A stretch of 64,000 nt of DNA from Nymphaea colorata (lineage: Eukaryota; Streptophyta; Magnoliopsida; Nymphaeales; Nymphaeaceae). A program made the translations under genes and the position numbers. The stretch spans positions 8,959,205 through 9,023,204 of the forward strand of contig NC_045138.2 of NCBI RefSeq assembly GCF_008831285.2, in the 5' to 3' direction. Below the pieces are notes generated by a model that made no database searches, had not been told where the DNA came from, and was given only the letters and a program-made list of their open reading frames with translations. Positions 11,401 through 20,998 of this stretch are shown here, in pieces (position 1 is the stretch's first letter; every line of letters begins with the position of its first letter).

Positions 11401-12736
11401 GAAAGGTATAAAGCAAGGCTTGTTGCCAAAGGTTACACTCAAGAATATGGTATTGACTATGAGGAAACCTTTGCCCCTGTAGCTAGAATGACTACTGTTA
11501 GGACCCTTATTGCTTTAGCATCTATTAAAAACTGGAATATCTATCAAATGGATGTTAAAAATGCCTTTTTAAATGGAGATCTTATGGAATAGGTTTATAT
11601 GGAAGTACCACCAGGGTTGTCTGTTCCTCAAAGGAAAGTTCTTAGACTTAAGAAGGCTCTTTATGGCCTCAAACAAGCTCCTAAAGCTTGGTTTGACCGT
11701 TTTAATTCTATTATTTCTGATTATGGGTTTCATTCTTGCTTAACTGACACTGCCTTGTTTGTTTAGTATACTACTGCAGGTATCATAATTCTTCTACTGT
11801 ATGTTGATGATTACAGGTAGTGATAAGGAAGGTATTAGAGAATGTAAGAAATTACTACAAGAAACTTTTGAAATGAAAGATTTAGGTTTTCTAACGTACT
11901 CCTTTAGTATTGAGGTTGCATATTCTACTAGAGGATATTTTTTGTCACAAACTAAGTTTGCTACAGAGATCATTGCTAAATCAGGCATGACAGATGATAA
12001 GGTCACAGAAACTCCTGAAGCAGTAGAAAGGAAGATGAAGATTGATGATGGAGTTCCACTTGCCAATCCCACTCCTTACCGACAACTTGTGGGATCCTTG
12101 ATGTACCTTAGTATCACTCGGTCTGACATTGCTCATGCAATTCATACTGTGAGTCAATTTCAACATGTTTCATCAACCGTTCATATGGGAGCTGTTCTTC
12201 GTATCATCAGATATATTAAGGGAACAATAAACAAGGGAGTATTTATGTCTTCCTCTTCCTCCTTGAACTTGATTGCTTATACTGATGCTGATTGGGGAGG
12301 AGATCCTAATGATAGACATTCAACTACTGGATTTTGTGTTTTTCTAGGGGAATCACTCATCTCATGGAAATGCAAAAAGCAACAGAAAGTCTCACTATCC
12401 TCTACTGAAGCTGAATATCGAGCCATGGCTTCTACAACTATGGAAATTGTCTGGCTTCGTCAAATGCTCCTTGATATGGGAACAAAGATAGAAGAGCCCA
12501 CTGATTTATGCTGCGACAACAAGAGTTCTATCTACATTGCCAAGAATCAAACATTCCATGAACAAACAAAGCATATAGAAATGGACTGTCACTATGTTCG
12601 TGAAGAATTTTTGAAGAAGACTATCAAGCTTCCATATGTCTCCTCTGAGTTCCAGCTGGCTGATTTCTTCACAAAGCCTCTATGTTCTCCCAGATTCAAC
12701 TTTCTTTTAGATAAACTTTCGGTGATAACACCGTAA
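8465..12736 (+). pseudogene. gag-pol of element B, four lesions
   Basis: A near-complete copia polyprotein. Gag starts at 8465 (MENSKVSIEGGSYYAPYKLD; an upstream in-frame ATG is at 8426). The zinc knuckle is CHFCHEPGHIRPSC near 9310. Protease is LLDSGASFHMTP near 9650. Pre-integrase reads VWHQRLGHPNVRKL. Integrase has HSDVWG, RTDSGGE and SEKKHRHI, so the DDE residues are present although the usual NGVAERK is changed. RT/RNase H runs 11161-12736. Lesions are a frameshift near 11100, TAG at 11590-11592, TAG at 11764-11766 and an 8-bp deletion in the YVDD region at about 11808, after which the frame continues ITGSDKEGIRECKKLL to the end. The 905-codon open first half shows that decay is recent. 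Confidence 0.93.
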
Positions 12737-12749
12737 GTTTAAGGGGGGG

Positions 12750-13124
12750 TGTTAAGAAATATGATTTCTTATTGTTGTTATCTCTTAATTAGGTATTATC
12801 TTAGTTAAGAGTTAGTTTAGGATTAGTTAGGAATTAGTTTAGGATTTAGTTTATTTCTTTCTTTTCGCTTTATTTTTTATTTTTTATTTTTTATTATTTC
12901 TGCCAAACTAGCCGTTGGCAGTTCCAACAGCTCTATTAAGAGCTGTTGGAACTAGCCCAACGGCTAGTTCAGCTCATCTCTTCTTATTCTCTCTTATAAA
13001 TATCCTTGTAATGTTTTACAACCTTCACATTGCTTATTGAATGAGTATTCCTCTTCTTCACTTGGCCTTAGTGCCTTTTTGGTATTATATGTATTCTTTG
13101 TGACTGATATAGTCACTTTTCATA
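12750..13124 (+). repeat. 3' LTR of element B
   Basis: 375 bp, aligned to the 5' LTR with about three substitutions and two indels. The deletion just after the TATA box removes about 23 bp of the region that would be the transcription start. The palindrome at 12906-12968 with CCCAACGGCTA (12956-12966) is intact. Confidence 0.93.
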
Positions 13125-13605
13125 CATAGAAGCATATAGTGATGCTGATTATGCAGGGTCAATAAATGAGAGGAGATCTACTACTGGTTTTTGCATCTTT
13201 ATTGGCGGGAATCTTATTTCTTGGAGGAGCAAGAAACAAAATGTGGTTGCTAGATCGAGTGTCGAGTCTGAATATAGGGCAATGGCTCAAACGACTGCTG
13301 AAATGTCATGGTTCAAATCAGTGCTTCTAGAATTGGGAATATCAGTGAAACTTCCTATGAAGATGTATTGTGATAACAGAGCAGCTACCGATATTGCAAA
13401 TAACCCTGTTTTTTATGAGAGGACGAAACACATTGAAGTGGATTGCCATTATGTTCGAGACTTGGTACAAGAAGGAATCATTAGCACAATTCATGTTTCC
13501 TCTGAAGATCAAGCAACTAATATGTTTACTAAGGCTCTTTCCATTAGAGAATTCTTGAGAGGATGTAACAAGCTGAGCATGATTGATATCTATGCTCCAG
13601 CTTGA
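13125..13605 (+). pseudogene. RNase H end of element A
   Basis: The RNase H of A resumes after B: IEAYSDADYAGSINERRSTT, then WRSKKQNVVARSSVESEYRA, MYCDNRAATDIANNPVFYER and TKHIEVDCHYVRDLV, ending YAPA at a TGA (13603-13605). The catalytic D-E-D residues are visible. A purine tract GAGGGGGAG separates it from the 3' LTR. Confidence 0.93.
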
Positions 13606-13612
13606 GGGGGAG

Positions 13613-13805
13613 TGTTAAAGTTCTTTTTAGAGTCAATTTGAGGCTTTCTGTAATATTAGAAAGTGGACTAGGGACTACTTATTGTTTTCTAATATTCTAG
13701 TGGACTGAAATTGTAAATATGTAGTCTTTACCCTAATCTCTTTTAACCTGAGATTAGGGTTACGGGATCAATAAGAAAAATGACTATCTCTCTCTGATTG
13801 CGACA
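13613..13805 (+). repeat. 3' LTR of element A
   Basis: 193 bp. It matches the 5' LTR except for one base in the terminal CT run, and is followed by the target duplication GTTTC. Confidence 0.93.
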
Positions 13806-14327
13806 GTTTCAAAGTGGAATCAGAAGGGAGTGAACATATTGTACCGTCATCGTTTCATTAGGACTAACCACAAGGCCGGTAACCTCAAAACTGCAATGGC
13901 TTCTGATTATGTGAAGGACTACGAATTTGTTGCAATATTTGATGCAGATTTCCAGCCAAATCCTGATTTTTTGAAGCAGACGATACCATATTTCAAGGTA
14001 TGCGCCCTCAGCCATGTCAGGTTGTAAAAGCCAAAGGAAGCCAAAACTGTGCAATATACAGTGAGACTTAGAAAGCGAATTTCTCTTACTGCAGAGGAAG
14101 CCTGATCTTGGTCTTGTTCAAGCAAGGTGGGATTTTGTGAATAAGGATGAAAATCTGCTCACTAGGCTTCAGAACATCAACTTGCGCTTTCACTTTGAGG
14201 TGGAGCAGCAAGTAAATGGTGTTTTCCTGAACTTCTTTGGATTCAATGGAACTGCTGGCATGTGGAGAATCAAGGCCCTGGAGGATAGGTGGTCACGACT
14301 GTCGAGGATATGGACATAGCTGTTTTA
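13806..14327 (+). pseudogene. CSLC glucan synthase fragment, part downstream of A, intron retained
   Basis: The exon continues [59 protein letters not shown] to YFK at 13997. The DADFQP box is the conserved D-x-D substrate motif of family GT2. A 97-bp intron (13998-14094, GTATGC to CTGCAG) follows, then [40 protein letters not shown] and [19 protein letters not shown] deletion then breaks the frame; [10 protein letters not shown] is still readable out of frame before similarity stops near 14327. A retained intron means DNA-level duplication or capture, not a processed copy. The chain is much shorter than a full CSLC and cannot be active. Confidence 0.88.
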
Positions 14328-14625
14328 GGCTGAAGAAAAGGGGAGCAGAAAATAGGAGGAATAGAAGAGGATGTGCAGAACCCTTTTTTTTTTTTTTTAC
14401 ACGTCTTGATGATTCAACATTGTTCTAAGCTTGACGAACGAATCTGATGCAGAGAATAAACCAGATGGAGTAGAGAAAAACACAGATCAAAAGGACGTAG
14501 AGAGAGGGACAAAAGATAAAGAGTAAGAAGAATAGAAGAGATGGGGAATGAGATGTCTTTCCTAAAAAATAGATCTGTCTAGGCAATCTTTCTGGAGAAG
14601 CCGCTGAACCCATGGTCTGATAACA

Positions 14626-14908
14626 TGTCAGTTTTTGGTTATCAGCCTTCTCAATCACCGCAGTTCAGTCTTGCAGAAAATAAGAGGAAGACGAGGAGAA
14701 AAGGAAGATGACTGCGATAACTGTACGCAGCCTCAACCCAAAATTTTATTACATTAGATACAAGGCCAAAATAATAAACCAAAAGAGTACACCAAAATTA
14801 CTTCATATGTCATTAATGAAACAGAAGGGCACGTGAGAAATAAAACACCCATTCCTGATGGGTTTGGGTCTGGACCAAGATCCAAAACCATCTGGTCAAC
14901 CTTTAACA
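14626..14908 (-). repeat. LTR H, minus orientation, with degenerate PBS
   Basis: Read on the minus strand this runs from TGTTAAAGGTTGACC to AAACTGACA, followed by TGTTATCAGACCATGG at about 14625-14610. That looks like a copia PBS (TGGTATCAGAGCC) with one substitution and one missing base. No second LTR or coding part is seen. 14330-14625 may be leftover leader sequence. Confidence 0.5.
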
Positions 14909-16389
14909 ACTATAAATTTATAATACACTATTCGTTGTCTGTTGACAACCCATAGACTATGAACAAGATATATCAATTATCAACACCCATATAACTTTCC
15001 AAAACCCACAACGAATATCTTAAGTTTGAAAAAAAAAAAACCAGCAAACTTTTCTGATATGATTAGTTTTACATGTTTATGGATATCATATTTTACTTTT
15101 AGGCTTTAGAAAAAAAAAAAGTTTTTAGTGACCGAATTTTCATTTGTATATTCTCAAACATCAACAAAGATACCAAATCATTTACTTCGAGTAAATAAAC
15201 ATATAAATGCTTTTTATACATAAAATAATAAAGCTACGAGTGCTATATGTAGGTTCTAAAGTCGAACCCTCATAGTTCATAGTCTCTATTACAAAACTGA
15301 TTGTTCGTAGAATAGATGGATGGATGAATCATGAATGCAACTTGTACAGGCCATAAGAAAACATTTACAAGTATGATAGGCAAATATCCACGTTATTGTC
15401 AAGTCATTATCTCTTTTAACATGTGGAAAAATAAAATTATGCACATTATTATTAAGTTATTATCTTTTTTAACATATGGAAAAACAAAATTAAAAGAGCA
15501 AAACAATATCATCATAAAAGTCAAGAAAAGAAAAAAGTTAGAAAATAGCACCCGCAAAAAGACAACGAAAATTGAAATATAATATGAGGAAAAAGAAAAG
15601 AAGCAATACAATAAATAACCAACGGCTAGCCCCACTACTTGAGAGTGTTGAGTCTACTAAGTTACTAACACTTAATAGGCTGATGTAAACAAATTAAAAG
15701 CAAAAGATGTTCATACAACAAGTAATACTATCAAAAGACGAAAAACGTTAATGCACAAATGAACAAAAAAGAGGATGACAAAAAAGAAATACATCATTTA
15801 CTGATTTTGAATGCTCCTCAATGCAACAGAGCAAGGTTATCTAAGATGACCAGAAGGACAGAGACTGCTACTGGCAGAGCCACAGAAATCCAACAGATGT
15901 CTGGTCAATCTTTGATGGGCAGGAGGACAGTGGAACGGAAAAGGGGGCGTGAAACAAAAATGAAGCCCTGAGCCCTCAAGGACCCAAAATCAAGTGGATA
16001 CCCTAAACGCATTGACTAAATAAAATTTTTGAAACATTGCCAAAGGGGCCCATTAATTTTCAGAAAAATTTGTGAAGGCCCCAAAGACCAAAAGATTGAG
16101 TCAATTCTCTAAACGATATCGATTAAATAAAATTTCTAAGTTTTTTGTATAGAAGCCCACTGTGCTTTTGAAAATTTTTAATAAGGGCAAATTAAAATTT
16201 TTGAAAATGTAAACATGTAAAATTTAAATTTTCAAAATCTTGGAGAGCATGGACCTTGCTAGTCCCCAATTGGCTCTTCCCCTGCTTTATAGCAATATTC
16301 AACAAGACTATTTCTGCTAAATATTATAATAGTAACAAACAGCAAATAAGTACATCTTTCACCCTGCTTAAGACATCTCAAGTAATTAC
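14909..16389. other. Non-coding stretch, probable intron 5 of the AAE gene
   Basis: AT-rich with several A10-A12 runs. Apart from the repeat at 15960-16290 I see no exon, repeat or motif. The expected next AAE exon was looked for on the minus strand and not found. Confidence 0.5.
15960..16290 (-). repeat. Right copy of the inverted repeat pair
   Basis: Reverse-complemented, this matches 2280-2580 in word order (gggtctttggggccttca, aatgggccccttt, tttcaaaaatttt, aagattttgaaaa). The copies are diverged, with several indels. Confidence 0.55.
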
Positions 16390-16430
16390 CTGTACAAAGG
16401 ATATTTCTTCCCACCTCTTATTATAAAGTC
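16390..16430 (-). CDS. AAE17/18: AAE17/18-type acyl-activating enzyme, exon 5 (41 bp)
   Basis: On the minus strand a CAG acceptor at 16433-16431 precedes GAC TTT ATA ATA AGA GGT GGG and so on, coding DFIIRGGKKYPLY plus two bases, followed by a GTAATT donor. This continues exactly from AKGIFTQ at the end of exon 4 (28872), as in plant AAE17/18 proteins (family pattern FTQD.I.RGGK..PLY). The phase (0 in, 2 out) is consistent. The next exon is not found to the left, so intron 5 reaches beyond the window or the gene is truncated here. Confidence 0.75.
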
Positions 16431-16731
16431 CTGGAAGCAAAACAAGAACAAAAATGGTGAAAGTTGAGAGATTTTCTCCATAATTGTTAAAATAGAAATA
16501 ATTGTAGGCACAGAAAGCATCCTAATTAGAATTAAAAAACGAAGATCATTTTGAAGATATATGTGGAAATATGGAGCATTACTAAAGGAAATGGTAATAT
16601 AAGTAGCTTTTTTCTTGCAAGAGGTGTAACCAGTGTGAAAAGGCAAACAAAGCATCAAGTGGACAGTGAATATGTCTAAAAAAGAACCTATTTTAATTTG
16701 TGCATCAAAATATACCTTGGAAGATGAAGAG

Positions 16732-16768
16732 TGTTAGAATATTAGATTGTATGCATTCTAAATGTATC

Positions 16769-16806
<38 letters not shown>

Positions 16807-17190
16807 ACATATATTAGTTATCTAATATATGTCTTATATGTATACATATATATATATTTTATATATATTTGGATATTAGGATACTTATGTAATTTTTCCC
16901 TTTTTTATGTATTTTTATTTTCCCCTTTTCCCCCCTTTTCTTTATCCTTATTCCCTAAAGGGGACTAGTCCCAACGGCTTTCTTTTGTTCTCTCCTCTAT
17001 ATATAGTGTAGGCTCCCTCTCTTTAACCCATGGCTTGTTAAGCCACTTCTTGTATTATTGTTGAAGATAAATACATGTTTTCTTTATCCTCTTGTTAGAG
17101 GACTCTTGTGTATTGCCTTGTTGAGTTAGTGGGAGATTCAAGAGTGATATATTCTTGAAGTATTTGCCTAAGTTTTGGGCCTGATTTACA
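16732..17190 (+). repeat. 5' LTR of element D, deletion upstream of TATA
   Basis: Runs from TGTTAGAATATTAG to GGCCTGATTTACA. It contains long TA runs near 16770-16870. CCCAACGGCTT at 16970-16980 joins directly to TTCTTTTG, while the 3' LTR has the full palindrome and about 45 more bases here. CTATATATAG, the probable TATA box, is retained. Confidence 0.93.
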
Positions 17191-17541
17191 TGGTATCAGA
17201 GCCACGTTTTGGCTATTCATCTTGCTGTCCCTTAAAGTTTCAGCTCTTACTCTTTCTTTGGAGCCGTGAAGCCCTCTAAGTACTCGACGTTATTGCTGAC
17301 TGATTCTTGACACAAGAAGGTGCTGTTTTGCTAGTCTCTACTGGTGGTAAAGATTGAAGCTGAGGTGCTGTTTTGGTGGAAGAAGATTGTGACTGATTTC
17401 TTCATTTTTTCATCATCTCAAACATACAAGTTTTACACAAGAAGAAGGGAGACTGGTTTTTCTTATTGCCGTGGACTTCTTTTTGCACGACAGCCAGCTT
17501 CGTCATAACTTGTAAGTGGATCTACCTTGTTGATTGTGATC

Positions 17542-20500
17542 ATGGATGACAAAGTCTCGTCTCTTCTATTTTCCAAACTCTCATCAACAAACTATATACA
17601 ATAGGCTAGAACTATGAAACATTTTATTCGTAGTAAAAGCCTTTGGGGACTAGTTGATGGGACAAAACTTGAACCACAACTAGTCCTTACTAAAGTTGTT
17701 GATGGAAGAGCTATGGAATTGGACGGAACCGAAAAAGAAAAAGTAATGACTGAATACAACAAGAAATGGAAAGAATGGAGTGTTGGTCATCACAAAATTA
17801 TTACTTGGATCTTGACTTGTGTTACAATGCTACTAGCGGGCAAATTTCTAAGTTAAATTCTGCCCTAGAAGCTTGGGAATATCTAAAGAAAACTCATACC
17901 ATGAGAGACGTTGCTTATATACATCATGTTCAAATCAAAATTCACAATCTTCAACAAGGAGATAGATCCATTAAAGATTATGTGGCTAAAATGGATTAAT
18001 TATATGATGAATTAAGTATTTTTGAACCACATTGGACACAAGATCTTATTCTTAGAGAAAAGCAAACACAACGTGACAAGTTTTACAAGTTTATCATAGG
18101 TCTTAGACCTGAATTTGATGGTGTTAAAACCGCCTTACTTCATCGTTCTAAAACACCATCTATGAATGAGGCTATTGCAGAGCTCCAAATGGAGGAAAAT
18201 CGTCTTTGTCTTGATAAAGAGAAAGTCAACAATGTGCTTGCCACATCTAGGCCGGGAGCCCATTTGAGACCTTATAGACCTCCTCACTTCAATCGTACAT
18301 ATGAAGGAGTAAGAAGAAAAGTTATTTGCTATCATTGCCAAGAAGAAGGACATACCAAACCAAGATGTCCAAAACTTAGAATTTTTGACAAAAGAAGCAA
18401 TGTTGCAGCTCCAATTCAAGAAGAAAGAAAAGAAGCAAGCTCATTCCAACTTAATCAACTTATAAGTGCTCTTCAACCTTTTATAAAGGGAGGAGACACA
18501 CCTTCAACTTTGGGAGCTACCGTAGCATCTACTTCTACAAGTAAGTATTCTTGGATTATTGATTCAGGTGCATCTTTTCATATGACTCCTTGTGGATCCC
18601 TTCTCACCGAATGCACTAAAAATGATTCTTATTCCTTTGTGAAAATGGCGGATGGTACTTCTCTTGAAATTGATTTTTTTGGAAACCTTGACCTAGCTTT
18701 TGGATCCAAAACTTTAAAAGTACCTCAAGTAAGACACATTTCTAAATTAAGCTTAAATTTATTATCAGTTTCTCAAATAGCCGACCTAGGTTTTGATATA
18801 ATCTTCTCACAATCCAAATGTTTGATACAGGACCGAGTATCCAAGAAGACGATTGGGGAAGGTTTTAGAACAAAAGATCTCTACTACATAGACTTTTTGG
18901 ACCTCTCAAGACCATCTTGCAATATCTCCAAAGAATGTGACATTCAAACTTGGCATCAAAGACTTGGACATTCCAATATAGAAAAAATGTCTCATCTTCC
19001 CTTCATGGAGAATTTTTGTCAAAAGAACTTTTATTGTAATGATTGTATTAAGGCTAAAATGAAAGCCTTACCTTTTGATAATAGAAATTTTATTGCCCAA
19101 AAATCTTTTGATTTAGTGCATTCGGATGTGTGGGGACCCGCTCCCATTATGTCAAAAGGAGGATTGTTGTACTATGTGATCTTTATTGATGATTTTTCTA
19201 GGCATACTTGGGTTTACTTTCTCAAACACAAATCGGAGGTTTTCACAAACTTTAAGAATTTCTACAACATGATCTATACCCAATTTGGCACAAATATCAA
19301 AGTCTTTAGAAGTGATTCAGGAGGAGAATTTATGTCAAATGAATTTCAACAATTTCTAAAAGAAAAAGGGGTTGTTCATCAAAGATCTTGTCCTAACACT
19401 CCACAACAAAACGGAGTGGCCGAGCGTAAACATAGGCACATTATTGAAACTGCTAGAGCCCTTCTTTTATCTAAAAATGTTCCCAAAAACTTTTGGGTTG
19501 AGGCTGTTTTGACTTCAACCTATTTAATTAATAGAATGCCTACCAAACTTTTGAAACATATTTCTCCTTTTGAAAAACTTCACCATGTTAAACCTAATTA
19601 CAATAGACTTAAAGTCTTTGGTTGCAAATGTTTTGTGTTAAGTGATAAAGACGATAAGCTTTCTTCCAAAGCTATTTGTTGTGTTTTTATTGGGTATTCC
19701 GAAACTCAAAAGGGTTATAGATGTTATGATATGGAAAGAGATAAAGTTTATGTTTCTAGAAATGTGATCTTTTTAGAAAATGAAGATGGTTTCAAAGATG
19801 AACCCAAGAAACTAGAAGATTATACTTTTCTTTGGACTAATGATATTGATGATGATATTGATGATGATGAACCCGATAAAGTTGTAGAAGTGCCAATTGA
19901 AGAGGTCAACAATGATAATTCTACTAATATCATTCCTCCAAAAGAGATCTTAGTTTATAGAAGAAGAGATCCCCAAAATCAAGAAACTAATCAATCTCTT
20001 CCTAGGAGATCCCAAAGGCACACTAGACCTCCTCAAAGATTTATCTCTTATGAGTCTTTTTCCCCAAAATTTCGAGCTTGTATTATGGCTCGTCACTCTT
20101 TTTATGAGTCATCTTCTTACCTTGAAGCTAAGGAAGATCCCAATTGGATTGAAGCCATGGATCTTGAACTTAAAGCTCTTGAAAGCAATGAGACTTGGGA
20201 TATTGTGTCTCTACCAATGGGGAAAAAGACTATTGGTTGTAGATGGATCTATAAAATCAAAACTAAAAGTGATGGAACTTTAGAAAGATATAAGGCCAGA
20301 CTTGTTGCCAAGGGATATGCTCAAGAATATGGGATTGATTATGAAGAAACCTTTGCTCCTGTTGCTCGCATGACTTCTGTTAAAACTCTTATTGCCATTG
20401 CTTCTGTTAAACATTGGACTATTTTTCAAATGGATGTTAAAAATGTTTTCCTAAATGGTCACCTACAGGAAGAAGTTTTCATGAGTGCTTCTCCTGGTTT

Positions 20501-20749
20501 TGATCTACCTCAAAACAAAGTTTTACCACTTAAGAAAGCCCTTTATGGTTTGAAACAAGCTCCCAAGGCCTGGTTTGACAAGTTTAGTAGTGTCATGTTT
20601 AATCAAGGTTTTCAATCTTGCTACTCTGATACTGCCATGTTTGTAAAAACCACCTCCGTAGGTGTAATTGTTTTATTATTGTATGTTGATGATATGATTA
20701 TTACTGGGAGTGATGATGAAGGGATTAGAGAGGTAAAACATTTTCTTAA
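17542..20749 (+). pseudogene. gag-pol of element D, part before F
   Basis: Gag begins MDDKVSSLLFSKLSS at 17542, is hit by a TAG near 17603 and a frameshift near 17850, and continues AWEYLKKTHTMRDVAYIHHV. From 18162 a long open frame holds the zinc knuckle CYHCQEEGHTKPRC (about 18330), protease IIDSGASFHMTP (about 18560), GAG-pre-integrase WHQRLGHSNIEKM, and integrase HSDVWGPAPIMSKGG...FRSDSGGEF...NGVAERKHRH with a complete DDE set. RT follows with [31 protein letters not shown] and YVDDMIITGSDDEGI. The open frame ends where F is inserted. Its last residues VEIRTRRRRRETMITM are F LTR sequence, not D. Confidence 0.93.
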
Positions 20750-20998
20750 TGTAGAAATACGAACAAGACGAAGAAGAAGAGAAACAATGATCACAATGTA
20801 ACGTGGAAAACCCTCAACACGAGGGAGAAAAAACCACGAATGAGGAGGAGTTGGTGCCCACTAGCAGCCAGACTCTCTCTCTCTAAAGATTATCATTAAC
20901 ACATAAGGATTAGGGTTACATGACTTAAGTAGAGCCCAAAACGGGCTACAAGGCGGGTCGGGTATGGATCCGGACCCGAAACCCACAATCTATCAACA
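20750..20998 (-). repeat. 3' LTR of element F
   Basis: 249 bp. Read on the minus strand it runs TGTTGATAGATTG to CGTATTTCTACA. It contains the polyprotein stop codon (TGA, 20995-20993). Confidence 0.95.

Larger units (their letters stand above)
7865..13124 (+). mobile_element. Ty1/copia element B nested in A, target duplication CATAG
   Basis: LTRs at 7865-8255 (391 bp) and 12750-13124 (375 bp) are flanked by CATAG at 7860-7864 and 13125-13129. The PBS TGGTATCAGAGCC is at 8256-8268, and the purine tract AAGGGGGGG ends at 12749. The LTRs differ by about three substitutions, a short A/T-run indel and a deletion of about 23 bp in the 3' copy. The last dinucleotide of the 3' LTR is TA instead of CA. 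B interrupts the RNase H region of A exactly between VD and IEAYSDADY. It is related to D and E in protein and LTR hairpin. Confidence 0.95.
3239..13805 (+). mobile_element. Ty1/copia element A, composite (contains C and B), target duplication GTTTC
   Basis: Two 193-bp LTRs (3239-3431 and 13613-13805) differ at one base by eye. They are flanked by GTTTC at 3234-3238 and 13806-13810. A PBS with the initiator-Met-tRNA pattern TGGCATCAGAGCC follows the 5' LTR, and a purine tract GAGGGGGAG precedes the 3' LTR. The coding region is badly broken. The gag frame is duplicated near its start, protease and integrase are absent where inverted fragment C lies, RT has nonsense codons, and B interrupts it just before RNase H. 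The contrast between nearly identical LTRs and an old-looking body suggests that the copy was already defective when it inserted and was mobilised in trans. Confidence 0.93.

Noticed and set aside
7865-13124. Claim that B is significantly older than A from LTR divergence
   Set aside because: About 3 of 368 versus 1 of 193 substitutions is not a meaningful difference. Only the internal decay of A argues for prior defectiveness.
15759-15971. Possible AAE exon or small gene between 15.3 and 16.0 kb
   Set aside because: The minus strand was checked for the expected RVVEA-type exon and none was found. The plus frame is Arg/Lys-rich without motif.
16762-17000. Tyr/Ile-rich frames in the D LTRs (also 27021 and 63298)
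   Set aside because: They are translations of TA microsatellites.
20750-20801. C-terminal tail VEIRTRRRRRETMITM of the D open frame as a real protein end
   Set aside because: These codons are the LTR of F read through after the insertion point. The real continuation is at 26097.
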